Assembly: GCA_947382645.1 (NCBI GenBank)
Contig: CANDAE010000003.1
Coordinates: 62,001 to 126,000, forward strand
Direction of reading: 5' to 3'
DNA from: Suilimivivens sp009774465
Lineage (GTDB): Bacteria; Bacillota; Clostridia; Lachnospirales; Lachnospiraceae
DNA length: 64,000 nt
The position numbers were made by a program, and so were the translations under genes. Under the pieces are notes generated by a model that was not told the DNA's origin, made no database searches, and saw only the letters and a program-made list of their open reading frames with translations. Below are positions 1 through 8,142 of the stretch, in pieces; the first letter of the stretch is position 1, and each line of letters starts with the position of its first letter.

Positions 1-330
1 CATTATGTAATCTTTGACGAGATGACGGAAGGGTTTAAAGAAACCACGAAAAATATGATTAAGTTCAGGGATTCTTATCTTGAAGTGACGAAAAAGGGGT
101 TGGTCAATGTACATATGGTTTTTGAAAAAAACAAAAAAAATATGACCAGTTACATGACACCCTATGGAAATATTTTAATTGGGATTGATACGGAATCTGT
201 TTCCTTAGAGGAAAAAGAGGATCAGATCAGACTTGAAGTAGCGTATTCCCTGGATGCAAATTATCAGCATCTTGCAGATTGCAAAATTGAGTTAGAATTA
301 AGATCCAGGGAAAACGGTATTTTCTTTTAA
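1..330 (+). CDS. DUF1934 (YwiB-like) family protein, 3' part
   Basis: The reading frame is open from the first base, so the gene begins upstream of the window; 109 codons are visible before TAA. The visible part has the DUF1934/YwiB pattern: a Y-x-x-F-D-E strand, a K-x-G strand, a central MTSYMTPYG block (family form: Y-x-T-x-YG) and a final run of beta strands ending in L-x-L-R. The family forms a small calycin-like beta barrel of about 140 residues with no established biochemical role. An internal ATG at 22 has no convincing ribosome site and would remove the first conserved strand, so it is not taken as the start. No signal peptide or membrane segment is visible. The gene ends 3 bp from the convergent gene. 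Confidence 0.7.
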   Translation, partial: HYVIFDEMTEGFKETTKNMIKFRDSYLEVTKKGLVNVHMVFEKNKKNMTSYMTPYGNILIGIDTESVSLEEKEDQIRLEVAYSLDANYQHLADCKIELELRSRENGIFF

Positions 331-333
331 AGT

Positions 334-807
334 TCACTTCACAGGCTTTGCACCGGCTTTTTCCTGAGCGCTTTCAAGCGCGCGCTTGAAGAAGCCCTTT
401 TTCTTTTGAGGTGCTACAATGGGTTTGCCATGAAGTCCCTTGACATCTGTGATATAAATGCCGCTGACAACAGCTTTTACTTCTTTCTTGACAGGAACGG
501 AATCAAAAATCTTTTCCTCGCACACGAGAGATACGATTTGAGGTCCAACTTTTGCCTTAACGATAGGAAGTTTGGCGCGGCGCATCAGCTTGGGGGCCTG
601 AGCCATAACTGCCTGTGGAAGGCCGGCATCTTTCATTTTCATTCGTTTCTTATCTATGATCAGCATGGACACCGTCTGTTTCATGGCTTCGATCTGCTGT
701 TGTTGTTCATTCTGACGTTTCTGTGCTTTTTTACCAAGGAAATATAAGACAACTAAAAGAATAACTAAAATTGCAAGAATAATTAATAAAACAGTAGCTA
801 CTTTCAC
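334..807 (-). CDS. Single-pass membrane protein of unknown function
   Basis: 157 residues with a GTG start preceded by GGGAGG at 6 bp. Residues 4-24 are a very hydrophobic helix (VATVLLIILAILVILLVVLY), followed by a Lys/Gln-rich coiled-coil-like stretch (25-45) and a basic, probably cytoplasmic domain of about 100 residues containing KLMRRAKLPIVKAKVGPQIV and a SGIYITDVKG segment. The layout (short exterior, one N-terminal helix, soluble C-domain) suggests an inner-membrane-anchored protein. I do not recognise a named family; similar small proteins are plausible in related Clostridia. The C-terminal coding region contains a near-perfect inverted repeat at 371-391. It converges on the DUF1934 gene. 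Function is unknown. Confidence 0.65.
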   Translation of the reverse strand: MKVATVLLIILAILVILLVVLYFLGKKAQKRQNEQQQQIEAMKQTVSMLIIDKKRMKMKDAGLPQAVMAQAPKLMRRAKLPIVKAKVGPQIVSLVCEEKIFDSVPVKKEVKAVVSGIYITDVKGLHGKPIVAPQKKKGFFKRALESAQEKAGAKPVK

Positions 808-905
808 GATTAACCTCCCTGCTGCCGCGGCATGAGAATTTGACGAATCAGCGACAACACAAGATTTATTTTAGCATTTCCGGGAAAAATAGGCAAGGGG
901 TTTCA

Positions 906-934
906 TTGAATTATAGGAAGGGTTGGTATATAAT
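906..934 (+). promoter_or_regulatory. Sigma-A-type promoter for the FKBP lipoprotein gene
   Basis: TTGAAT at 906-911 and TATAAT at 929-934 with exactly 17 bp between them. Transcription would start near 941 and leave a leader of about 165 nt before the ATG at 1105. Confidence 0.7.
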
Positions 935-978
935 TATTAAATAAAAATGAAAATATGTTTCTGGTGCTTTTGCTTTGC

Positions 979-1061
979 AGTATTTTGTGATATAAAAATA
1001 CTTGTGGCACAAAGGTCAAATACCCTCGCGGCAGCCGCCAAATGGACATGCCGGCATGTCC
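979..1061 (+). repeat. Structured 5' leader: one hairpin and an 18-bp perfect palindrome
   Basis: Within the leader, AGTATTTT (979-986) pairs with AAAATACT (995-1002). Downstream, GGACATGCCGGCATGTCC at 1044-1061 is a perfect 18-bp palindrome in locally GC-rich sequence, unlike the AT-rich surroundings. It ends 30 bp before the ribosome site of the lipoprotein gene. It may be an operator or an RNA element; no known riboswitch class was recognised. Confidence 0.5.
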
Positions 1062-1104
1062 GCCTGGTTCCTTGCCCGCGAAAATAAAAGGAGATTGGTT
1101 ATTT

Positions 1105-2310
1105 ATGAATTATTTGATAAAAAGAAGTTTTGCGGCAGCAGTATTATCTGTAATGCTGGCAGGAGCGTTTACCGCATGCGGCAGCAAAAATACGACGGAT
1201 GATACCGCTTCAATAGATGCAGATGAATCCGGAAAAGAAGGACAGCAGGAGGCTGCCGGCACTGATGCTTCCCCACAGGAAGGCAGCATTGAAAACGGTG
1301 CGTTAAACCCGGCAGAAGAGGATGGTCCCAAATACCTTTCAGACTATAGGGCAAATGATTATGTTGCGCTGGGAGAATATAAGGGTGTGGAAATAAATGC
1401 CGATGAATTTTTACAGCAGTGGATTGACAGTGCATTAGCTGCCAATGCCGAAACGGTGGAAGTGACCGGACGGAGTGTAGAGCTGGGGGATACCGCAAAC
1501 ATTGACTATGAAGGGAAGATGGATGGGGTTGCCTTTGAAGGCGGCACAGCGAAAGGGACAGATCTGGTGATTGGTTCCGGAATGTTTATTGAGGGCTTTG
1601 AGGAAGGCGTTATAGGAATGGAGATCGGGGAAACAAAAGATATTCATTTAAACTTTCCTGATCCATATAAGGGCAATCCGGATTTGTCAGGGGAGCCTGT
1701 GGTGTTTACAGTGACAGTAAACAGCATTACTGCAAAGAAACTCCCGGAACTTACGGATGAATATGTGGCAGGTCTTGGATCAGAGGATTACAGCACAGTG
1801 GAAGAATACAAAAGTTATATGTATGACCTTATGCTGACTCAGGATACTTTTAACACACAAAGGGCAAATGCTGCCATAGAGGCTGCAAAGGAAAATGCAG
1901 TATTTCAGGATATGCCGGAAGGAATGCTGAACCGAATGTATGATAACCTGCTTAATACAGCCGCTGTATATGCCTATATGAATGGCATGGATGTGGGGCA
2001 GTATACCTCATATGTATATGGAGGCAGCGCAGATGATTATGAAGCAGTATTGATGGATCAGGCAAATATGATGGCCCAGCACTATATATTGATGGGAGCA
2101 ATTGCCGAACAGGAAGGAATTGAAGTAACTGACGAGGAACTGGAAGAGAGTATTTCTGCGGAAGCTTCCGGATATGCTTCCTATGGATATGAAAGTGAAG
2201 AGGCATATAAAGCAGCAATTGACAAAGAAGCCTACAGGGAATTTCTGCTGGTGGAAAAGACAGTGGGATTTTTAGGGGAGAGCACAGTACTGCGTGGTGA
2301 ATACCAGTAG
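1105..2310 (+). CDS. FKBP-type peptidyl-prolyl isomerase lipoprotein (trigger-factor-like)
   Basis: 401 residues from ATG 1105, chosen over the in-frame ATG 1042 because AAAGGAG lies 10 bp upstream and this start gives a clean lipoprotein signal (hydrophobic 8-21, FTAC lipobox, Cys25). A Glu/Asp-rich linker follows. Residues about 122-210 are an FKBP domain: V-x-L-G-D-x-A-x-I-D-Y-x-G, then G-S-G-x-F-I-x-G-F-E-x-G-V-I-G-M and the closing V-x-F-x-V-x-V-x-S-I strand. Residues 211-390 look like the helical C-terminal arm of trigger factor. The expected role is folding of exported proteins on the outer face of the membrane, as for PrsA. The next gene, a wall hydrolase, starts 11 bp after the stop, so co-transcription is likely. 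Confidence 0.85.
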   Translation: MNYLIKRSFAAAVLSVMLAGAFTACGSKNTTDDTASIDADESGKEGQQEAAGTDASPQEGSIENGALNPAEEDGPKYLSDYRANDYVALGEYKGVEINADEFLQQWIDSALAANAETVEVTGRSVELGDTANIDYEGKMDGVAFEGGTAKGTDLVIGSGMFIEGFEEGVIGMEIGETKDIHLNFPDPYKGNPDLSGEPVVFTVTVNSITAKKLPELTDEYVAGLGSEDYSTVEEYKSYMYDLMLTQDTFNTQRANAAIEAAKENAVFQDMPEGMLNRMYDNLLNTAAVYAYMNGMDVGQYTSYVYGGSADDYEAVLMDQANMMAQHYILMGAIAEQEGIEVTDEELEESISAEASGYASYGYESEEAYKAAIDKEAYREFLLVEKTVGFLGESTVLRGEYQ

Positions 2311-2321
2311 TGGGAAAGCAA

Positions 2322-3602
2322 ATGAAAAAAAGAAAAGCAATTTTGGCAGTATTTATTTCATTTATATTGATGGCTTTAGTGGTAGAACCGGTATGGGCTA
2401 CCACTATTTCCGATTTGGAAGACCAGAAAAGGCAATTGGAGGAAGAAAAGCGGCGGGCGGCCGAGCAAAAGGAGCGGGAGCAGCAAAGGTATGAAAATGC
2501 TTCCGACGTTGTAGACTCCATCCAGTCTGACGTGGATGAGGTGGCAGGTGAAATTGATGAGATTGATGCTGCTTTGGTGGAAACCATTGCCAGTGTGGAA
2601 TTGATTGAGGAAGAAATTACCGGTAAGGAAGAACAGATTGAGGAGACTACCAGGGAACTGGAGCAGGCGCAGGCTGTGGAGCAGGAACAGTATGAGGCAA
2701 TGAAGCTGCGGATTAAGTTCATGTATGAAAAAGGCGATACCACCTACTTACAGCTTCTTTTGGAGAGCCAGGGTTTCAGTGATATGGTTAACAAAGCAGA
2801 GTACATTGAGAAGCTTTATGATTATGACAGAAAAAAGCTTCAGGAATATGAGCAGGCAAGGCAGGCTGTAGAGCAGTTAAAGGAGCGGCTTGAGGAGGAA
2901 ATGTCTGAACTGGAAGCCCAGCAGCATGAGCTGGAAGAAGAAAAAGAAAGTCTGGAAATCATGCTGGCGGAAAGACAGGAAGTTTACGATAATTATGAAG
3001 TCCAATTGGCTCAGGCCAGACAGGAGGCGGCAGTCTATAAGGCAAATATAAAGAAGCAGAATGACGAGATCAAAAGGCTGGAAACAGAAGCGGCCAAGAC
3101 GCAGTCGCAGATTGATGCGGCGAAACAGGCGGAGGAAGAGGCCAGGAGAGCCCAAGAACAGGCACTCCAGAATCAGCAGTCATCTTCTGGTTCGTCTTCC
3201 GGCGGCAATTCATCTTCCGGCAATAATTATGCTTCGGCGTCCAGCTATTCGGGAACGGGAAGCAAGGGACAGCAGATTGCCAATTATGCCTGCCAGTTTA
3301 TAGGAAATCCTTATGTACCAGGCGGCACAAGTTTAACTCAGGGAGCGGACTGTTCCGGATTTGTATGGCGGGTGTATAAAGATTTTGGATATAGTGTGCC
3401 GAGAACCTCTTACTCTCTGCGAAGTGCGGGAAGCGAGGTTGCCTATTCCAGTGCCCAGCCGGGAGATGTTGTGTGCTATGCCGGGCACGTTGGTATTTAT
3501 ATCGGCAATGGGCAGATTGTACATGCAAGTACACAGAAGACGGGAATTAAGATTACAAATGCTACTTATAAGCAGATTTTGTCGGTGAGAAGAATTGCGT
3601 GA
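2322..3602 (+). CDS. Secreted NlpC/P60 peptidoglycan hydrolase with coiled coil (PcsB-like)
   Basis: 426 residues from ATG 2322; an in-frame GTG at 2310 only adds four residues. Signal peptide 1-26 ends in VEPVWA. Residues about 28-275 form a long coiled coil rich in Glu/Gln/Lys with an internal non-coiled stretch near YLQLLLESQGFSDM, as in PcsB/CwlO-type hydrolases whose coiled coil is controlled by FtsEX. A Ser/Gly-rich linker (about 283-310) leads to an NlpC/P60 domain with catalytic Cys344 (GADCSGFV), His389 (AGHVGIYIG) and His401 (IVHAS). The enzyme would cut D-Glu to diamino-acid stem-peptide bonds during growth or division. The ribosome site is weak (GGGAA), consistent with translational coupling to the preceding lipoprotein gene. 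Confidence 0.88.
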   Translation: MKKRKAILAVFISFILMALVVEPVWATTISDLEDQKRQLEEEKRRAAEQKEREQQRYENASDVVDSIQSDVDEVAGEIDEIDAALVETIASVELIEEEITGKEEQIEETTRELEQAQAVEQEQYEAMKLRIKFMYEKGDTTYLQLLLESQGFSDMVNKAEYIEKLYDYDRKKLQEYEQARQAVEQLKERLEEEMSELEAQQHELEEEKESLEIMLAERQEVYDNYEVQLAQARQEAAVYKANIKKQNDEIKRLETEAAKTQSQIDAAKQAEEEARRAQEQALQNQQSSSGSSSGGNSSSGNNYASASSYSGTGSKGQQIANYACQFIGNPYVPGGTSLTQGADCSGFVWRVYKDFGYSVPRTSYSLRSAGSEVAYSSAQPGDVVCYAGHVGIYIGNGQIVHASTQKTGIKITNATYKQILSVRRIA

Positions 3603-3694
3603 TTCATAAATATATATGGAATATTCAGACAATATTTTCACTACTTTATGGTTCACAATTAATTAAATGAATAAGTATAGAAATGAGGTTGGTT

Positions 3695-5221
3695 ATGGCG
3701 GATTTTGATGAGAGAGATTTGGACGAGAAGGAAGAGTTGAGCGAAACAGAGACTTCTTTGAAGAAGGAAGAGGATGGCGAGGGTAAGGCGCAGGGGGAAA
3801 AGAAGGAAAGTGAATATGAGGATGTGTGCTTTATCTGCAGGCGTCCGGAGAGTAAGGCCGGAAAAATGTTTAAGCTCCCTAATCATATTTGTGTGTGCAA
3901 TGACTGTATGCATAAGACGATGGATACGGTGAGTCAGTTTGACTATCAGGGGATGTTGAATAATCCGGAATTTGTGGATGATTTAAATAAAAATTTAAAC
4001 AGCAGCGGCTACCCTAATATTCGTTTTGTAAATATTGCAGATTTGCAGGGCGAGGGCGGAATTCCCAATAAGCAAAAGTTGAAAAAGAAAAAGCCGAAAA
4101 ATGAAAAGGAACCGGTGCTGGATATTAAAAATATTCCGCCTCCTCATAAAATTAAGGCGCAGCTTGACGATTATGTAATCGGGCAGGAATATGCCAAAAA
4201 GGTGATTTCCGTTGCGGTTTATAATCATTATAAGCGGGTTGCCACCGGCACGATGGATGAAATTGAGATTGAAAAATCCAATATGCTTATGATCGGGCCT
4301 ACCGGATGCGGAAAAACTTATCTGGTGAAAACCCTTGCAAGGCTTTTAGATGTGCCTCTTGCCATTGCAGACGCCACTTCCCTTACGGAAGCCGGTTACA
4401 TTGGCGACGACATTGAAAGCGTGGTGTCCAAGCTTTTGGCGGCGGCGGACAATGACGTGGAAAAGGCGGAACGTGGGATTGTATTTATTGACGAAATTGA
4501 CAAAATTGCAAAGAAAAAGAATACCACAAGCAGGGATGTGAGCGGAGAAAGTGTACAGCAGGGAATGCTTCGTCTCCTGGAAGGGGCGGATGTGGAAGTG
4601 CCTGTGGGAGCCAACAGTAAAAATGCTATGGTACCCCTTGCAACCATCAATACTCGAAATATACTTTTTATCTGCGGCGGCGCTTTCCCTGATCTGGAAG
4701 AGATTATAAAGCAGCGGTTAAAGAAGCAGACCTCCATTGGATTTAACGCTGAACTTAAGGATAAATTTGATAAAGAAAAAAATATTATAAGCAAGGTGAC
4801 AGTTGAAGATCTGAAAAAGTTTGGCATGATACCGGAATTTATAGGACGTCTTCCAATTATTTACACCCTGCAGGCACTGGATAAGCCAATGCTGGTAAAG
4901 ATCTTAAAGGAGCCGAAAAATGCTATTTTAAAGCAGTATCAAAAATTACTTGAGTTAGATGAGGTAAAGCTTGAATTTGATGATGGCGCCCTTGAAGCAA
5001 TTGCAGAAAAAGCAATGGAAAAGGATACCGGAGCAAGAGCGCTTCGTGCAATCATTGAGGAATTTATGCTTGATATTATGTATGAGATTCCCAAGGATGA
5101 TAATATTGGACGAGTGATTATTACAAGGGAGTATATAGAAGGAACCGGAGGCCCGATTATTGACATCAGGAGTATCAGTGGAGAAAATCCGGATAAGTTG
5201 AAAGTCATTGAGGAAAAATGA
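3695..5221 (+). CDS. clpX: ClpX-family AAA+ unfoldase, divergent paralogue
   Basis: 508 residues from ATG 3695 (TGAGG 6 bp upstream); the ATG at 3683 has no ribosome site. A 40-residue acidic N-terminal extension precedes a C4 zinc-binding domain (C45-x2-C48, C68-x2-C71). After a Lys-rich linker the AAA+ core has Walker A GPTGCGKT (201-208), pore-1 loop GYIG (234-237), Walker B FIDEID (264-269), the IGF tripeptide used to dock on ClpP (348-350) and a GAR sensor-2 arginine. The C-terminal domain is typical of ClpX. Usual ClpX is about 420 residues; this one is longer at the N-terminus and linker. The RKH pore-loop position is occupied by ANSKN instead. No clpP is adjacent. A separate canonical clpX probably exists elsewhere (inference). 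Confidence 0.85.
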   Translation: MADFDERDLDEKEELSETETSLKKEEDGEGKAQGEKKESEYEDVCFICRRPESKAGKMFKLPNHICVCNDCMHKTMDTVSQFDYQGMLNNPEFVDDLNKNLNSSGYPNIRFVNIADLQGEGGIPNKQKLKKKKPKNEKEPVLDIKNIPPPHKIKAQLDDYVIGQEYAKKVISVAVYNHYKRVATGTMDEIEIEKSNMLMIGPTGCGKTYLVKTLARLLDVPLAIADATSLTEAGYIGDDIESVVSKLLAAADNDVEKAERGIVFIDEIDKIAKKKNTTSRDVSGESVQQGMLRLLEGADVEVPVGANSKNAMVPLATINTRNILFICGGAFPDLEEIIKQRLKKQTSIGFNAELKDKFDKEKNIISKVTVEDLKKFGMIPEFIGRLPIIYTLQALDKPMLVKILKEPKNAILKQYQKLLELDEVKLEFDDGALEAIAEKAMEKDTGARALRAIIEEFMLDIMYEIPKDDNIGRVIITREYIEGTGGPIIDIRSISGENPDKLKVIEEK

Positions 5222-5275
5222 CAGTTCCGCTAAAACCGTCATATAGTAAAATAAAATGATAGATGGAATTTGTAA

Positions 5276-6985
5276 ATGACGGATCGGGAAAAGATAGTTT
5301 CAAATGATTTTTATGATGTAATTTCAGACTTTCAGGTGACAGGAGCCATTCAAAATCAATTTCCGGAGGCAGTTTATCAGCCGGTTAGCGGTGAGATTGG
5401 AGTTGGATATATTGACCGGACGAAAACAATTCCTATCAGCGTCAGTAATTTTACCTATCCGGCGATTCCCAAGCTGTATGGTTTGATGCAGATACCGGAG
5501 GGAGAGCCTTTTGATCCTACGCCTTTGGTGGAAAGCGGAATTCTGCAGGTGCAGCAAAGCTCCCTTGGCTTAACGGGACGCGGGGTGGTGATAGGTTTTC
5601 TGGATACAGGAATCCGTTATGAGGAAGAAGTATTCCGGAATGAAGACGGAAGTACGCGTATTCTTGGAATATGGGATCAGACCATACAGGATGGAGAACC
5701 GCCGGAGGGAATTTTATATGGCACAGAGTACAAAAAAGAAGCCATAGACCGGGCGCTTAAAAGCGAAAACCCAAGGCAGATCGTCCCAAGCTATGACGAA
5801 AACGGGCATGGAACAGCAATCGCCAGTGTTGCGGCAGGAAGCCGCCTGGGAGATGGGCTTAAGTTTACAGGGGCTGCGCCTCAGGCGGATATTGTTGTAG
5901 TTAAACTGCGGGAAGCAAAACCCCACTTAAAGGATTTTTATCTGGTTCCACAGGAAACAGCGGCTTATGCGGAGAGCGATATCTTAGTGGCGCTTAAGTA
6001 TCTGGAAAGCTATGCCATATCTGTGGTAAGACCGCTGGTGATCTGCTTTTCACTGGGAACGAATCTGGGAGATCATGAGGGGCATTCCATTATGGCGGAT
6101 TACTTAAATCAGATTGCAACCAGACGAAGCAGAGTAGTGGTGGTATGCGGCGGAAATGAAGGAAACAGCGGCCATCATTATTATGGCACATCCGTGGAAG
6201 GATTGACGGAAACCGTAGACAATGTGGAAATCAGGGTAGATGGAAACACAAATGGTTTTGTGGCAGAGTTATGGGGGAATGTTCCTGCCCAACATGCGAT
6301 TTCTATCCGAAGTCCCGGCGGAGAAGTTACGCCAAGGGTGGATTTTCGGGAGCAGAGCAGCCGGGAATTTGTTTTTATTTACGAAAGGGCAAGAATCCAG
6401 GTAGATCATGTACTGGTAGAACCGGGCTCCGGGGAAGAGCTTATTTTTTTCAGATTTATAGCACCGACTCCCGGCGTGTGGACGATTCAGGTAAACATCA
6501 CCGGAAGCAGCGGGAGGAGTGACTTTCACATATGGCTTCCACTGACGGAATTTTTACAAAGTGATACTTATTTTTTAAGGCCTTCTCCTTACACCACGTT
6601 AACGGAACCGTCTAATGTGAGGGAAGTCATCACTACAACCACTTATAATGATGAAAACAACAGTTTTTGGCTGGAATCGGGGAGGGGATATACCCGAATG
6701 GGAAGAATCAAACCGGATATCTGCTCTCCGGGGGTAAATATCAGTACAGCACTGGGAAAGCGAACCGGTTCAAGCATGGCGGCAGCTCTCTTGGCAGGAG
6801 CGGCAGCGCTGTTTATGGAGTGGGCGGTTGTGGAGCAGAATCAATTGCGTGCGGAAAGCCGGGAGCTTAAAAATTACCTGATCCGCGGGGCGGACAGATC
6901 ACCGGGGGAGAGCTATCCTAACAGGGAATGGGGTAACGGCCGTCTGGATATCGCCGGTGTTTTTGATGTTCTTGCAGGAGTGTAG
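5276..6985 (+). CDS. Intracellular subtilisin-like S8 protease (Csp-like)
   Basis: 569 residues, no signal peptide. The catalytic triad is complete: Asp110 (FLDTGI), His178 (ENGHGTAIAS) and Ser500 (GSSMAAAL). A prodomain-like segment of about 95 residues precedes the catalytic domain, and residues about 330-440 form a beta-rich insert between the His/Asn and Ser blocks. This plan matches the CspA/B/C family of Clostridia, whose best-known members process the germination hydrolase SleC, although many Lachnospiraceae carry several copies of unknown role. It starts 54 bp after the ClpX-like gene on the same strand with no terminator between, so the two are probably one transcript. It is followed by a strong terminator. 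The ribosome site is weak (GATGGA). Confidence 0.85.
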   Translation: MTDREKIVSNDFYDVISDFQVTGAIQNQFPEAVYQPVSGEIGVGYIDRTKTIPISVSNFTYPAIPKLYGLMQIPEGEPFDPTPLVESGILQVQQSSLGLTGRGVVIGFLDTGIRYEEEVFRNEDGSTRILGIWDQTIQDGEPPEGILYGTEYKKEAIDRALKSENPRQIVPSYDENGHGTAIASVAAGSRLGDGLKFTGAAPQADIVVVKLREAKPHLKDFYLVPQETAAYAESDILVALKYLESYAISVVRPLVICFSLGTNLGDHEGHSIMADYLNQIATRRSRVVVVCGGNEGNSGHHYYGTSVEGLTETVDNVEIRVDGNTNGFVAELWGNVPAQHAISIRSPGGEVTPRVDFREQSSREFVFIYERARIQVDHVLVEPGSGEELIFFRFIAPTPGVWTIQVNITGSSGRSDFHIWLPLTEFLQSDTYFLRPSPYTTLTEPSNVREVITTTTYNDENNSFWLESGRGYTRMGRIKPDICSPGVNISTALGKRTGSSMAAALLAGAAALFMEWAVVEQNQLRAESRELKNYLIRGADRSPGESYPNREWGNGRLDIAGVFDVLAGV

Positions 6986-7041
6986 CGAATATGAGGAGCT
7001 GAAAGCTCCCAGGTCAAACGGATTTGTATATTGAAATTTAG

Positions 7042-7084
7042 AAGGACTAATTCCGCCGGAAATTTGGCGGTTTAGTCCTTTTAA
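7042..7084 (+). terminator. Rho-independent terminator after the subtilase gene
   Basis: AAGGACTAA and CCGCC pair with GGCGG and TTTAGTCCTT around an 8-nt loop, followed by TTTTAAA. Confidence 0.85.
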
Positions 7085-7125
7085 AGTATCATAAAAAGTG
7101 AATTGGCCATTCTTTAACAACTTTG

Positions 7126-7154
7126 TTTTCATTCTCCCCCAATCCGTGTATAAT
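7126..7154 (+). promoter_or_regulatory. Promoter of the LspA-like gene
   Basis: TTTTCA (7126-7131) and TATAAT (7149-7154) with a 17-bp spacer, 40 bp before the ATG at 7194. The -35 matches consensus at four of six bases. Confidence 0.5.
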
Positions 7155-7193
7155 AAGTAATACTAAAATTTAATATGAAACTGGAGAGGAGTC

Positions 7194-7646
7194 ATGAAAT
7201 ATTTTGCAGTGATATTGGGAATTTTCGGCCTGGAATGGAAAATAAAAAATCATATTGAAGAAACAAAAACCTTTGATACGGAAGAAGAAAAATGCGGCGG
7301 AATGCTGTTGATACGAAAGCACCACAACAAAGGAGCTTTTTTAAATGCGGGGCAAAGCAGACAAAGGGCAGTGGCAACTTTGTCTGTTCTGCTTACCATT
7401 TTTCTGACAGTGATCTTTGTATTGACGCTGGGACAGGCCGGTAAGGGGATGTTAAAATGGGGGCTTACGCTGCTTCTTGGAGGAGCTTACAGCAATACCT
7501 ACGACAGGCTTGCCAGAAAGTATGTAGTGGACTATGTAAGTTTTAATGTGCCTTTCAGGCTTAGAAATGTAATTTTTAATATAGGTGATTTCTGTATTAT
7601 GATTGGCGCACTTTTGAGTGCTGTGGCGGCAATGGATAAATCATAG
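7194..7646 (+). CDS. Signal peptidase II (LspA)-like membrane aspartic peptidase
   Basis: 150 residues with GGAGAGGAG 3 bp before ATG. The C-terminal half carries the LspA signature: GG-A-x-S-N101-x-x-D104-R, then V-V-D-Y, and F-N-I-G-D132, so both catalytic aspartates are present with the usual spacing of about 27 residues. Hydrophobic segments lie at about 3-14, 60-80, 90-99 and 134-147. LspA removes signal peptides from prolipoproteins in the membrane. This copy is diverged: the N-terminal third is charged rather than membrane-like, and FNIGD replaces the usual FNVAD. It could be a paralogue with its own substrate set rather than the housekeeping enzyme. It is monocistronic, flanked by a terminator upstream and a new promoter downstream. 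Confidence 0.72.
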   Translation: MKYFAVILGIFGLEWKIKNHIEETKTFDTEEEKCGGMLLIRKHHNKGAFLNAGQSRQRAVATLSVLLTIFLTVIFVLTLGQAGKGMLKWGLTLLLGGAYSNTYDRLARKYVVDYVSFNVPFRLRNVIFNIGDFCIMIGALLSAVAAMDKS

Positions 7647-7699
7647 AGGAAAATTAAGCTTAGTATATACTTACCATAAACAATATTTTTGAAAAGAGC

Positions 7700-7748
7700 T
7701 TGACAAAAGCTTCCAGATAGACTATTGTATTAATTAAGTAGTACAATA
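7700..7748 (+). promoter_or_regulatory. Promoter with overlapping operator of the YtrA-type regulator
   Basis: TTGACA (7700-7705), 17 bp, TATTGT (7723-7728). An inverted repeat TATTGTA (7723-7729) and TACAATA (7742-7748), 12 bp apart, covers the -10 box and start site. GntR proteins of the YtrA group bind such dyads, so autorepression is expected (inference). Confidence 0.7.
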
Positions 7749-7770
7749 ATACAAAGAAAGGGAGATGCAA

Positions 7771-8142
7771 ATGGCATGGAATTTAAATTCTGACCGTCCA
7801 ATTTATGCGCAGATTCTTGAAGTGATACAGCTTCGCATTATTGCAGGGCAGTATAAGCCGGGGGATAAGATTCCCAGTGTCAGGGAACTGGCAGCCGAGG
7901 CAGGGGTAAATCCCAATACAATGCAGAAAGCTTTGTCTGAGCTGGAAAGGAGCGGACTTGTAATGGCGCAGAGAACAAGCGGCAGGATTGTCACGGAGGA
8001 TATGGAAATGATTAAACAGACTCGGAATATCCTGGCGAGAGAACAGGTGGAATTGTTTATAAGTAAAATGAAGGAGCTTGGATTTAATAAAGAAGATATT
8101 GTGACGCTGCTTGAACAGGCAGGAGGGGAGCAGGCTGAATAA
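7771..8142 (+). CDS. GntR-family regulator, YtrA subfamily
   Basis: 123 residues from ATG 7771; AAAGGGAG sits 6 bp upstream, whereas the ATG at 7765 touches that site and is less likely. Residues about 8-75 form the winged helix-turn-helix of GntR proteins (Y-x-Q-I-x-E-V-I, G-D-K-I-P-S-V-R-E-L-A, N-P-N-T-M-Q-K-A, G-L-V-x-x-x-R-x-S-G). The short C-terminal tail of about 45 residues lacks a ligand domain, which defines the YtrA subgroup. These repressors usually control an adjacent ABC transporter that responds to cell-wall stress; the two ABC genes follow directly. The inverted repeat on its own promoter points to autoregulation of the whole operon. Confidence 0.88.
   Translation: MAWNLNSDRPIYAQILEVIQLRIIAGQYKPGDKIPSVRELAAEAGVNPNTMQKALSELERSGLVMAQRTSGRIVTEDMEMIKQTRNILAREQVELFISKMKELGFNKEDIVTLLEQAGGEQAE

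Noticed and set aside
406..747. 113-codon plus-strand frame opposite the 334-807 gene
   Set aside because: Antisense shadow; no ribosome site and Phe/His/Cys-rich composition.
1952..2743. 263-codon minus-strand frame across two genes
   Set aside because: It spans the junction of two well supported plus-strand genes and is Ser/Cys-rich, as expected for antisense.
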